From Halovivax sp. (GTDB lineage: Archaea > Halobacteriota > Halobacteria > Halobacteriales > Natrialbaceae): DNA of 6,400 nt. The position numbers were made by a program, and so were the translations under genes. This document shows, piece by piece, positions 1 to 5,185 of the stretch (within the stretch, counting starts at the first letter, position 1; each line of letters begins with the position of its first letter). The notes beneath the pieces were generated by a model. The model worked only from the letters and a program-made list of their open reading frames with translations, searched no databases and had not been told where the DNA came from. The stretch covers positions 1-6,400 of the forward strand of contig SLIS01000359.1 in assembly GCA_007135505.1 (NCBI GenBank), given 5' to 3'.

Positions 1-57
1 ATTGCGTACTCACTTTGTGCAGGAATTGAACCGCTCCAGCTTGTGACGACATCGATC

Positions 58-1359
58 TCAGTCGTTCGCGGTCGCGGGCGCCTTCGCTCCGGGTTCTTGC
101 GCTTCGTCCACCTGCGTGGCGACGAGTATCGCGCCAACCAGGGCCAGGCCGGCTGCGAACGCGAACGGCACGATGAAGCCCAGCCCGACGAGGAAGCCGG
201 AGATGAGCGGCCCGAGTGCGATGCCGAACCCGAAGGCCATCGTCAGGACCGACAGCGTGGTCCCGGACTCGCCCTCGGGGGCCAGGTCGCCGGCGAGCGC
301 GAGGGCGGGGGCGAACACCATCGCCCCGGCGATCCCCTGCCCGAGGCGCGCGGCGAACATCGTCTCCGGCGTCGTGACGATCCCCTGGACGAGCGTCGTC
401 GGGATCAACAACACCATCCCCCAGAGGATGAACGGTCGTCGGCCGTACCGGTCGCTCGCCCCGCCGATCGGCGTCTGCAGGAGTATCTGGGCGAAGATGA
501 ACGCCGCGAACTGGAGGCCGAACCAGGTCGACCCCTGGTCGAGCTTGGCGTTGACCTCGTTCTGGATCGTCGCGAAGATGGCGATCCCGATCATCATGAA
601 CAGGGTGACGATGCCGAGGACGATGACCGGGTTGAGAAGCTGTTTCCCTCGCGGATCCCGGAACTCGACCGACGGCGAGCCGCCGGCAGCGGCCCGGGTT
701 CGTTTCGGATCGCTAATCAGGACGGTGACCATCGTGAGGCTGATGAGCGCCGTCAGCGTCGCGATCAGGAACGTCATCTCGAACCCGCTAACCGTCATCG
801 CGGAACTGCCGAGCGAGAGGTCGTACGGACCCGCTGCGACGACCGCGCCGGCGGCCACCGGTCCGGTTCCGAATCCCACCAGCCGGAACGTGTTGTAGAC
901 GCCCATACTGCCCCCGCGCTTGCCGCTCGTCGCGAGCTCGTTGATCAACGCGATCGACGCCGGGACGATGAACGCGACGCTGACACCCTGCAACGCCCGA
1001 ATAACCACGAGCGAGAGGTAGGTACCGGCGAACAGGTAGAGAAAATTCGTCGTCGCCAATCCGGCCAGCCCGATTAGGATGAACCGCTTGCGGGCGCCCT
1101 GACTGTCCGACAGTCGGCCCGTAAACGGCTGTAGCAGGCTGTTCAGGAGCCCGTACAGCGAGAGGACGATCCCGATAATCATCGCCTCCTCGAGTCCGAA
1201 CGTCGCCCCAGTCACGACGTCGCTGGCGACGTACAGCGGAATCACGATCACCAAGAACGAGTTTCCGATTCCGTCCGCGAGTCTGGCGAACGCCAGGGCG
1301 AAGACTCGCCGGTCCACGGCGAAAGCGCCGTGGACGCGACGAGCCAGCGACTGGAGCAT
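58..1359 (-). CDS. Major facilitator superfamily (MFS) transporter, 12-helix antiporter type
   Basis: This is a 433-residue integral membrane transporter, probably a secondary carrier that exports a small molecule in exchange for protons. The length and the roughly twelve hydrophobic segments, split by a polar loop at about residues 217-242, fit a 12-helix MFS protein. The MFS motif A loop is present in both halves: G81-R-x-S-D-x-x-G-x-R-K after helix 2 and G300-A-S-D-R-x-G-R-R after helix 8. Helix 4 has the motif B-like R121-A-L-Q-G. Helix 5 has a motif C-like stretch (G162-F-G-T-G-P-V-A-A-G), which in known families marks drug:H+ antiporters, and helix 11 carries a related G-P-x-x-x-G. The substrate cannot be read from sequence. 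The short basic N-terminus leads directly into helix 1, so the ATG at 1359 fits well. The gene diverges from the DUF5789-like gene and looks monocistronic. No convincing TATA box is visible upstream. Confidence 0.93.
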   Translation of the reverse strand: MLQSLARRVHGAFAVDRRVFALAFARLADGIGNSFLVIVIPLYVASDVVTGATFGLEEAMIIGIVLSLYGLLNSLLQPFTGRLSDSQGARKRFILIGLAGLATTNFLYLFAGTYLSLVVIRALQGVSVAFIVPASIALINELATSGKRGGSMGVYNTFRLVGFGTGPVAAGAVVAAGPYDLSLGSSAMTVSGFEMTFLIATLTALISLTMVTVLISDPKRTRAAAGGSPSVEFRDPRGKQLLNPVIVLGIVTLFMMIGIAIFATIQNEVNAKLDQGSTWFGLQFAAFIFAQILLQTPIGGASDRYGRRPFILWGMVLLIPTTLVQGIVTTPETMFAARLGQGIAGAMVFAPALALAGDLAPEGESGTTLSVLTMAFGFGIALGPLISGFLVGLGFIVPFAFAAGLALVGAILVATQVDEAQEPGAKAPATAND

Positions 1360-1563
1360 CTACGTTCCACTTGGCAACCGGCGTCCATGATGGTTTCGAA
1401 CCGAAATGCAACGACGGCGAACCGAACTGTCGGGTCCCGGTGTGCGGGCCGCCTGGCTCCCAGCGATCGGTCAGCGGTGATCCCGCGGTCGACCGGTTGG
1501 AATCACTGACTATCCAGGCGAGTACGGGGACAGTACATGGCCCTGCACGGCGAAGAGTCGAAC

Positions 1564-1821
1564 ATGGCCGACACGATCACCCTCAACGAACTCGGCGAGC
1601 GGCTCGAAACGCTCTCGTACCCGGTCTCGCAGGCGGACGTCGAGGCCCAGCTCGGTGCGACGCGACTCCAGCTCGCGGACGGCGAGACGACGATCGCGGA
1701 GACGCTCGAACTGGTCGACCCCGATCGATTCGACAGCGAGAACGAACTCGAGTCCGAACTCTTCGCCGCCCTCCCGCGCAAAGCCGTCGGCGAACCGTAC
1801 CAGTCGGAAGGCGAGGGCTAG
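1564..1821 (+). CDS. Small acidic haloarchaeal protein, probably DUF5789 family
   Basis: This is an 85-residue, strongly acidic cytoplasmic protein of unknown function. It has no membrane segment, no cysteines and no known catalytic motif. The pattern is an N-terminal helix with L-x-Y-P (near residues 17-19), a middle L-A-D-G-E-T-T followed by a helix, then F-D-S-E-N-E-L and a closing L-P-R-K-A-V-G-E-P-Y-Q-S-E-G. From memory this matches the haloarchaea-restricted DUF5789 family; the assignment was not searched. Two in-frame ATGs are possible. I prefer 1564 because family members tend to begin M-A/S-x-x just before the first helix. The ATG at 1537 would add nine residues, and a weak TATA-like ACTATCC near 1508-1514 lies about 26 bases upstream of it, so a 94-residue leaderless product is also possible. 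The gene ends 95 bases before transcription factor S, which has its own promoter. Confidence 0.75.
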   Translation: MADTITLNELGERLETLSYPVSQADVEAQLGATRLQLADGETTIAETLELVDPDRFDSENELESELFAALPRKAVGEPYQSEGEG

Positions 1822-1880
1822 CGCCCGACCGTGGCCCCTCGATGACAGTCCACACCACGGCGCTCGCCACCAAACAGGCC

Positions 1881-1888
1881 GCTTAAGT
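1881..1888 (+). promoter_or_regulatory. TATA-box promoter of transcription factor S
   Basis: GCTTAAGT is centred about 32 bases before the ATG at 1917, the only AT-rich hexamer in a GC-rich spacer. Spacing predicts transcription starting within a few bases of the ATG, giving a leaderless or nearly leaderless mRNA. No Shine-Dalgarno sequence precedes the ATG, which agrees with that. The box lies in the gap after the DUF5789-like gene, so TFS need not depend on upstream transcription. Confidence 0.6.
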
Positions 1889-1916
1889 CGCTCGGCCCGC
1901 CACTTTTCCGACACCA

Positions 1917-2225
1917 ATGGAATTCTGCGACGAATGCGGTTCGATGATGAAAGCCGACGACGGCACGTGGGTCTGTGGCAGCTGTGGCTTCGAGAAACCG
2001 AAAGGCGACGCCGCCGAATACACCATCACCGCAGACCAGGAAGCCAGCGAAGTCATCGAGTCCGCCGAGCACTCCTCGCTCCCCGAAACCGACGCCCTGT
2101 GTCCGGAGTGCGACAACGACAGCGCGTACTGGTACCTCCAGCAGACCCGCTCCGCCGACGAATCCGAGACGCGCTTTTTCATCTGTACCGAATGCGAGCA
2201 CAAGTGGCGCGAGGACGATCACTAA
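1917..2225 (+). CDS. tfs: Transcription factor S (TFS), archaeal TFIIS-like RNA cleavage factor
   Basis: This 102-residue protein rescues backtracked RNA polymerase by stimulating cleavage of the nascent RNA 3' end in the polymerase active site. Two zinc ribbons are visible. The N-terminal one uses C4, C7, C20 and C23 (C-D-E-C ... C-G-S-C). The C-terminal one uses C62, C65, C90 and C93 (C-P-E-C ... C-T-E-C). The C-ribbon carries the acidic tip D81-E82 in R-S-A-D-E-S-E-T-R-F-F, the Asp-Glu pair that in the TFIIS/TFS family is inserted into the polymerase active centre. All ligands and the catalytic pair are intact, so this should be a functional cleavage factor and not an inactive paralogue such as the inhibitory TFS4 type. 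The length is normal for the family. The acidic linker at 31-60 is typical haloarchaeal adaptation. A TATA box lies just upstream and a pyrimidine-rich tract follows the stop. Confidence 0.97.
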   Translation: MEFCDECGSMMKADDGTWVCGSCGFEKPKGDAAEYTITADQEASEVIESAEHSSLPETDALCPECDNDSAYWYLQQTRSADESETRFFICTECEHKWREDDH

Positions 2226-2445
2226 CACCGAACTTCTTCTCGGGTTCTCGGCCGCCGGAGACGGGCCTCGAACCCCGCAAAAACTTCGATGAAAAGGCCG
2301 ACGGCGAGGCCGAAGTCCGAACAGTCGGGAAACCGCGATCAGTGAGGGGAACCGCACTCGCTTCGCTCGTACGGACAGGCCACGTGGCCCGGTCCAAATA
2401 CCGGTGAGGGCTGCGAGTGCGGTCGAATTCGAACGCCGTCGATTC
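2226..2445. other. Convergent intergenic region with pyrimidine tract and dyad structures
   Basis: This 220-base stretch separates the converging tfs and trmI genes. Soon after the tfs stop is a pyrimidine-rich run (CTTCTTCTC near 2233-2241) that could act as a simple archaeal terminator. Further on are two inverted-repeat structures, at 2283-2316 and 2351-2423. No reading frame here looks coding. I found no tRNA T-arm that pairs: the TTCGA-like string on the minus strand near 2270 lacks flanking stems. Confidence 0.5.
2351..2423. repeat. 73-base inverted-repeat element with nested hairpin
   Basis: The arms ACCGCACTCGC (2351-2361) and GCGAGTGCGGT (2413-2423) are perfect 11-base inverse complements separated by 51 bases. 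Nested between them is a 12-base perfect palindrome, GGCCACGTGGCC (2378-2389), flanked by GGAC (2373-2376) and GTCC (2392-2395), which would extend the inner stem. The layout could be a structured RNA, a bidirectional terminator between the converging genes, or a small non-autonomous repeat. Sequence alone does not decide among these. Confidence 0.45.
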
Positions 2446-3177
2446 CTAGTCGTTTCTCGCGAGCGTCAGGTAGCCGGTGTGCCCGACTGGTGCCGTCGAG
2501 GGGCGCGAACCACGCTCGTCGAAGTCCATCTCGCGCTGGATCGTCTCCCGGGTTCGGACGTCGGCCAGTCCGGCCGCATTCGCCGTCTGCACCACTTCGC
2601 GAGTGTCCTCGACGAACGGGCTGTAGACGGCCAGAAAGCCGCCGTCGACCAGTAGTTCCGGCGCCCGTTCGACGATCGTCGGGGCGTCGCCCGTGTCGAG
2701 CGTGACGACGTCGAACCCGCGGCCCCCGAGGAGTTCCTCGAGCTCCGCGGTCAGGTCACCGGTTCGGACGTCGACGGCATCACCGACGTCCGCCAGTGCC
2801 ATGTTCTCCCGGGCGACCTCGGCGAAGTCGGCGTCGCGCTCGTACGTGACGACCGACGCGCCGGCGCGGGCCATCGAGGCGGCGAGGACGCCCGTTCCCG
2901 TCCCCGCGTCGAGGACGCGATCGCCCGCACAGATACCCGTCTCGCCGAGTATCAGGCCGACGTCGCGTGGCACCATCGGAGCGCCCGTCCGCTCGAAGTG
3001 ATGAAAGAGATCGGGGCCGCGCAGTCGACGGACGCGAAACTCCGTTCCGAGGTGGGTCTCGACGGTCTGGCCCGGTTCGACGTCTTCCGGAACGTCGAGA
3101 ACGCCGAGGTCGGTGCCGAACTCCTCGCCCGGCTCGACGAGGTACTCGCGGTCCTCGTAGACGACGAGGACCGTCAC
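2446..3177 (-). CDS. trmI: tRNA (adenine-N1)-methyltransferase TrmI, positions 57/58
   Basis: This 243-residue class I SAM-dependent enzyme is predicted to make m1A in the T-loop of tRNAs; archaeal TrmI proteins modify A57 and A58, a step linked to tRNA folding and stability. Residues 1-50 form the small beta-rich N-terminal domain, followed by R-L-R-G-P-D-L-F-H-H-F and the P-R-D segment near 70. The SAM-binding motif I is D90-A-G-T-G-T-G, with an acidic ribose-binding residue at E113. L-D161-T-G-D-A occupies the place of the family's catalytic Asp loop. The end carries the conserved R-G-S-R-P ... G-H-T-G-Y-L. The open frame extends to 3348, but those 57 extra residues overlap NAC in another frame and look noncoding, so I chose the GTG at 3177. 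This lies 7 bases after the NAC stop and matches the usual M-T-V-L-V start. Co-transcription with NAC is very likely. Confidence 0.93.
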   Translation of the reverse strand: MTVLVVYEDREYLVEPGEEFGTDLGVLDVPEDVEPGQTVETHLGTEFRVRRLRGPDLFHHFERTGAPMVPRDVGLILGETGICAGDRVLDAGTGTGVLAASMARAGASVVTYERDADFAEVARENMALADVGDAVDVRTGDLTAELEELLGGRGFDVVTLDTGDAPTIVERAPELLVDGGFLAVYSPFVEDTREVVQTANAAGLADVRTRETIQREMDFDERGSRPSTAPVGHTGYLTLARND

Positions 3178-3184
3178 GGCTGGC

Positions 3185-3556
3185 TCACTCCAGTTGGGCG
3201 ACGGCCGCCGCCAGGTCGCCGTCGTTGTCCTCGAGCGCCGAACGGGCCTCGTCCTCGCTCGCGCCGGTTCGCGTCGCGACCAGTTCGACGTCGCTCTCGT
3301 CGAACCCTCCGCCGCTTGCCGACTCGTCGTCGGTCCCTGCGGCGCCACGCTCGCGCTCCTCGGGTGAGCCGATTACCTGGTAGGTCTCCTGGCCCCGGGC
3401 GTCCATCTTGGTGACGTCGGGACTGTCGAAGACGAGGTCGTGCTCTGCGGTTCGAATGATCACCTCCTCGGCATCGAGTTCGTCCATGTCGATGCCCATC
3501 TGGTTCATCATCTGTTCCATCTTCCGCGGGTCGAGTCCGCCGCCTCCCCCGAACAT
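3185..3556 (-). CDS. nac: Nascent polypeptide-associated complex protein (archaeal alpha-NAC)
   Basis: This 123-residue cytoplasmic chaperone binds ribosomes near the exit tunnel and contacts emerging chains; in archaea it is a homodimer. After the opening [13 protein letters not shown] and a Met-rich helix ([13 protein letters not shown]), residues about 28-63 form the NAC beta-barrel domain (E-E-V-I-I-R-T ... V-T-K-M ... Q-E-T-Y-Q-V-I-G). An acidic, Gly/Ser-rich linker (64-83) leads to a C-terminal UBA-like three-helix domain (D86-x-D-V-x-L-V-A-x-x-T-G-A-S ... [13 protein letters not shown]). This domain order is standard for archaeal NAC. The start at 3556 is fixed by the conserved M-F-G-G-G; the frame's longer 5' extension is unsupported. 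A TTTT-containing TATA-like element lies 26-29 bases upstream. TrmI follows after 7 bases. Confidence 0.97.
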   Translation of the reverse strand: MFGGGGGLDPRKMEQMMNQMGIDMDELDAEEVIIRTAEHDLVFDSPDVTKMDARGQETYQVIGSPEERERGAAGTDDESASGGGFDESDVELVATRTGASEDEARSALEDNDGDLAAAVAQLE

Positions 3557-3580
3557 ACCCGAGACGTTGCCACGCGCGGG

Positions 3581-3587
3581 CAAAAGG
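3581..3587 (-). promoter_or_regulatory. Weak TATA-like element upstream of NAC
   Basis: On the minus strand this reads CCTTTTG, about 28 bases before the NAC ATG and the only A/T run in that spacer. The distance fits leaderless transcription of nac-trmI. The match to the TATA consensus is weak, and transcription could also read through from the PUA gene 93 bases upstream. Confidence 0.3.
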
Positions 3588-3649
3588 CTGACGACCGCCG
3601 GTGCGGTTCGACGGCGGGTCAAACGGTGCCTGGTAGCCGTCTCGACCCG

Positions 3650-4135
3650 TTACGCGTCGGATTCGCCGGCCGCGACGCTCGATCGGACTTTCACGGCCAT
3701 TCCCGTCTCGAAGTCCCGAATCGATTCGGCGTCGAGTTCGGCCCGGCCGACGGCGAGGAGGTCGCCGCGTTCGTGCCCGACGATCACTTCGTCGCCCGCC
3801 CGTATCTCTGAGCCGACGTCGCGAACGAACTTCGCGAAGACGTTCTTGCCGTCGCGGACGAACGGCTCGCTCTCGTCGTCGACGACGACGCGGGCGGTCG
3901 GCGCCTCGAACGTCTCGGCGAGCCGGCGGCCGCCCTCGAGGCCGAGCGTGAAGCGACCGTCGGTGCCGTAGGAAACGAGCCGATCGCCGTCAACGTGGAC
4001 TTGTTGTGGGCGACCGCTGCCAGTCCGGGTAATCGTCGGTGTCTCCTCGCGAGGGAACAGCGCCGTTCCGGCGCCGGCGCCGAACTGGTAGTCGGCCACG
4101 CGTCTGAGCGCCGCCAGGTCGTCCGCGTCGGTCAT
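3650..4135 (-). CDS. Stand-alone ArcTGT-C2/PUA RNA-binding protein
   Basis: This 161-residue soluble protein resembles the C-terminal part of archaeal tRNA-guanine transglycosylase without its catalytic barrel. Residues about 8-72 match the C2-like domain (R-R-V-A-D-Y-Q-F-G-A-G-A-G ... L-F-P ... R-P-Q-Q-V-H-V-D-G-D-R-L ... D-G-R-F-T-L). Residues about 80-152 are a PUA domain (A-R-V-V-V-D-D ... V-R-D-G-K-N-V-F-A-K-F-V ... I-R-A-G-D-E-V-I-V ... L-A-V-G-R-A ... G-M-A-V-K-V-R). PUA domains bind RNA, often tRNA or rRNA; the target here is unknown. I see no catalytic motif. I chose the ATG at 4135, which begins just before the conserved first helix; the extension to 4225 is Arg-rich and unlike the rest. 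It sits upstream of nac-trmI on the same strand with a 93-base gap, suggesting a role around tRNA or ribosomes. Confidence 0.88.
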   Translation of the reverse strand: MTDADDLAALRRVADYQFGAGAGTALFPREETPTITRTGSGRPQQVHVDGDRLVSYGTDGRFTLGLEGGRRLAETFEAPTARVVVDDESEPFVRDGKNVFAKFVRDVGSEIRAGDEVIVGHERGDLLAVGRAELDAESIRDFETGMAVKVRSSVAAGESDA

Positions 4136-4227
4136 CGTCACGGCTTCTCGACCGACGGCCGAAAGGGTATCGACTCGTCCATCGGACAGCCACGCCGTCC
4201 GCCGCCGCTTCGTGACGCCTCGCACCT

Positions 4228-4237
4228 ATCTTTAGAT
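4228..4237 (-). promoter_or_regulatory. Possible TATA element for the PUA gene
   Basis: Read on the minus strand, ATCTAAAGAT is an AT-rich, near-palindromic block about 95 bases upstream of the PUA ATG. If used, it would give a leader of about 70 bases. A second, weaker candidate is CCCTTTCGG near 4160-4167, at the -27 distance for leaderless transcription from 4135. I cannot say which one is used. Confidence 0.25.
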
Positions 4238-4295
4238 TCAATCAACGACGGCCCCTGTAGGTGGCTGCAATTGCCCGATACACCACCTCGTCATC

Positions 4296-4311
4296 ATTTT
4301 CCAGGGAAAAT
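4296..4311. promoter_or_regulatory. Perfect 7-base dyad, operator-like
   Basis: ATTTTCC (4296-4302) and GGAAAAT (4305-4311) are perfect inverse complements with a 2-base spacer, in an AT-rich island of otherwise GC-rich DNA. The dyad lies about 17 bases upstream of the TATA-like box of the small membrane protein gene and in the shared upstream region of the divergent PUA gene. Position and symmetry suit a binding site for a dimeric regulator. Which protein binds, if any, is unknown. Confidence 0.4.
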
Positions 4312-4327
4312 CAACTGAAATAGTGAG

Positions 4328-4334
4328 ATTTTTA
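4328..4334 (+). promoter_or_regulatory. TATA-box promoter of the small membrane protein gene
   Basis: ATTTTTA is centred about 31 bases upstream of the ATG at 4362, predicting a transcription start within a few bases of the start codon. It is preceded by a purine-rich segment (GTGAG) where the BRE would be. No Shine-Dalgarno sequence is present before the ATG. Confidence 0.5.
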
Positions 4335-4361
4335 CCACCCCACTGGTAACTACCTCTCCTG

Positions 4362-4544
4362 ATGGACGCGATGCAGGTCGGACTCGGCGTCGTCCTCCTC
4401 GGGACAGCACCGCTGCTCGTATTCGGCCGCACGCAGGCCGAGTCGGGACCGGTCCTCTACGGGATGGCCGCACTCGCCGTCGCGCTCACGATCGGCGCCG
4501 TCGCTATCTGTGCGATTCGAGACCGTGAGTCACGGGCGTTCTGA
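4362..4544 (+). CDS. Small two-helix membrane protein, uncharacterised
   Basis: This is a 60-residue hydrophobic protein of unknown function. Two transmembrane segments are visible, at about residues 6-22 (V-G-L-G-V-V-L-L-G-T-A-P-L-L-V-F-G) and 31-52 (V-L-Y-G-M-A-A-L-A-V-A-L-T-I-G-A-V). A short polar turn (R-T-Q-A-E-S-G-P) joins them, and a charged tail follows (R-D-R-E-S-R-A-F). There is no signal peptidase motif, lipobox or cysteine cluster. It has a good TATA box at the leaderless distance and an operator-like dyad upstream, which supports it being a real gene. A second ATG at 4371 (M4) would still give both helices. It converges on the NYN gene with an 18-base gap. Such small membrane proteins are common in haloarchaea and rarely have assigned roles. 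Confidence 0.7.
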   Translation: MDAMQVGLGVVLLGTAPLLVFGRTQAESGPVLYGMAALAVALTIGAVAICAIRDRESRAF

Positions 4545-4562
4545 GTCGCGACGGCGCGGGGA

Positions 4563-5060
4563 TCAGAGCAGAAACCGGTCGACGTTCTCGCCGATGTCGT
4601 GAAAACTGTCTGCTTCCGCGATTAGCTCTTCGGCGGTCGACGATTCGAACGCCATCACCTCCGGGCGGACCCCTTCGTGCCTGAGGTGCGAACACAGCCG
4701 GGAGAAGTCGCCGTCGCCCGTACAGAGGACGATCGCGTCGACGTGATTCGCGAGGGTTACGGCGTCGAGACTCATCCCGACGTCCCAGTCGGCCTTCTTC
4801 GATCCGTCGGGGAAGCGCTTGATGTCCTTGATCTTCGTCTCGAACCCGATGTCGACGAGTGCCTCGAAGAAGCTCTCTTCCTCGGGGGAGTCGGCTCGAA
4901 TGACGTACGCGATCGCTCGCGTCAGCTGTCGGTCTGCCACGGCGGCGCCGAGGAGTTCGGAGTAGTCGATGTTCCGGCTGTGGAGGCTCTGGGCGGAGTG
5001 GTAGAGATTCTGCGCGTCGACCAGCACGGCGACCCGCTGGCCGGGGTGGACGTTAGACAT
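4563..5060 (-). CDS. NYN-domain (LabA/DUF88-like) putative RNase
   Basis: This 165-residue soluble protein consists of a single NYN domain of the PIN-like nuclease fold, predicted to cleave RNA with bound Mg2+ or Mn2+. The acidic cluster is intact. D15 sits at the end of strand 1 (V-A-V-L-V-D-A-Q-N-L-Y), the hallmark Asp-x-x-Asn motif. D91 and D93 lie in K-K-A-D-W-D-V-G-M-S-L-D, and D116 and D118 in L-C-T-G-D-G-D-F-S-R-L. The C-terminal A-E-E-L-I-x-x-A-D-S-F-H-D-I is typical of the LabA/DUF88 group. No extra RNA-binding domain is fused. The natural substrate is not known. The ATG at 5060 gives the usual short N-terminus. The gene lies 125 bases downstream of htpX on the same strand, with a weak TATA-like element of its own, so shared transcription is possible but not shown. 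Confidence 0.88.
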   Translation of the reverse strand: MSNVHPGQRVAVLVDAQNLYHSAQSLHSRNIDYSELLGAAVADRQLTRAIAYVIRADSPEEESFFEALVDIGFETKIKDIKRFPDGSKKADWDVGMSLDAVTLANHVDAIVLCTGDGDFSRLCSHLRHEGVRPEVMAFESSTAEELIAEADSFHDIGENVDRFLL

Positions 5061-5083
5061 GCTCGAACAGTTGCGCAGCGGCG

Positions 5084-5090
5084 TTCATAG
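5084..5090 (-). promoter_or_regulatory. Weak TATA-like element upstream of the NYN gene
   Basis: The minus strand reads CTATGAA about 27 bases before the ATG at 5060, at the distance expected for a leaderless transcript. The consensus match is modest. If it is real, the NYN gene can be expressed independently of htpX. Confidence 0.3.
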
Positions 5091-5185
5091 CACTTTCGAG
5101 CCGGCCCCCTCGGTACGAATGAAACTGTCGGTCGGCGCGATGGGTACGGAAGTCGGTCGAAGCGGTCTGTGAACCAGCCGTCGCG

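Noticed and set aside
1..57. tRNA-like 3' end or attachment-site remnant on the minus strand
   Set aside because: The GGTTCAATTCC string resembles a T-loop, but the flanking bases do not pair as a T-stem and no acceptor or anticodon arms are present.
43..1077. Long plus-strand open frame opposite the MFS gene
   Set aside because: It encodes a low-complexity Arg/Glu/Asp/His-rich chain with no domain, which is the usual antisense shadow of a GC-rich gene. The opposite strand has clear MFS motifs.
788..1886. Overlapping frames at 788-1411, 1371-1886 and 1510-1917
   Set aside because: They are Arg-rich or low-complexity and conflict with the MFS and DUF5789-like genes; none shows a recognisable family.
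3178..3348. N-terminal extension of TrmI
   Set aside because: It overlaps NAC fully in another frame, its composition is Arg/Ser/Thr-rich unlike the acidic protein, and the family begins at 3177.
4545..4562. Terminator between the small membrane protein and NYN genes
   Set aside because: The 18-base gap has no T-run on either strand and only a short TCGCGA palindrome.
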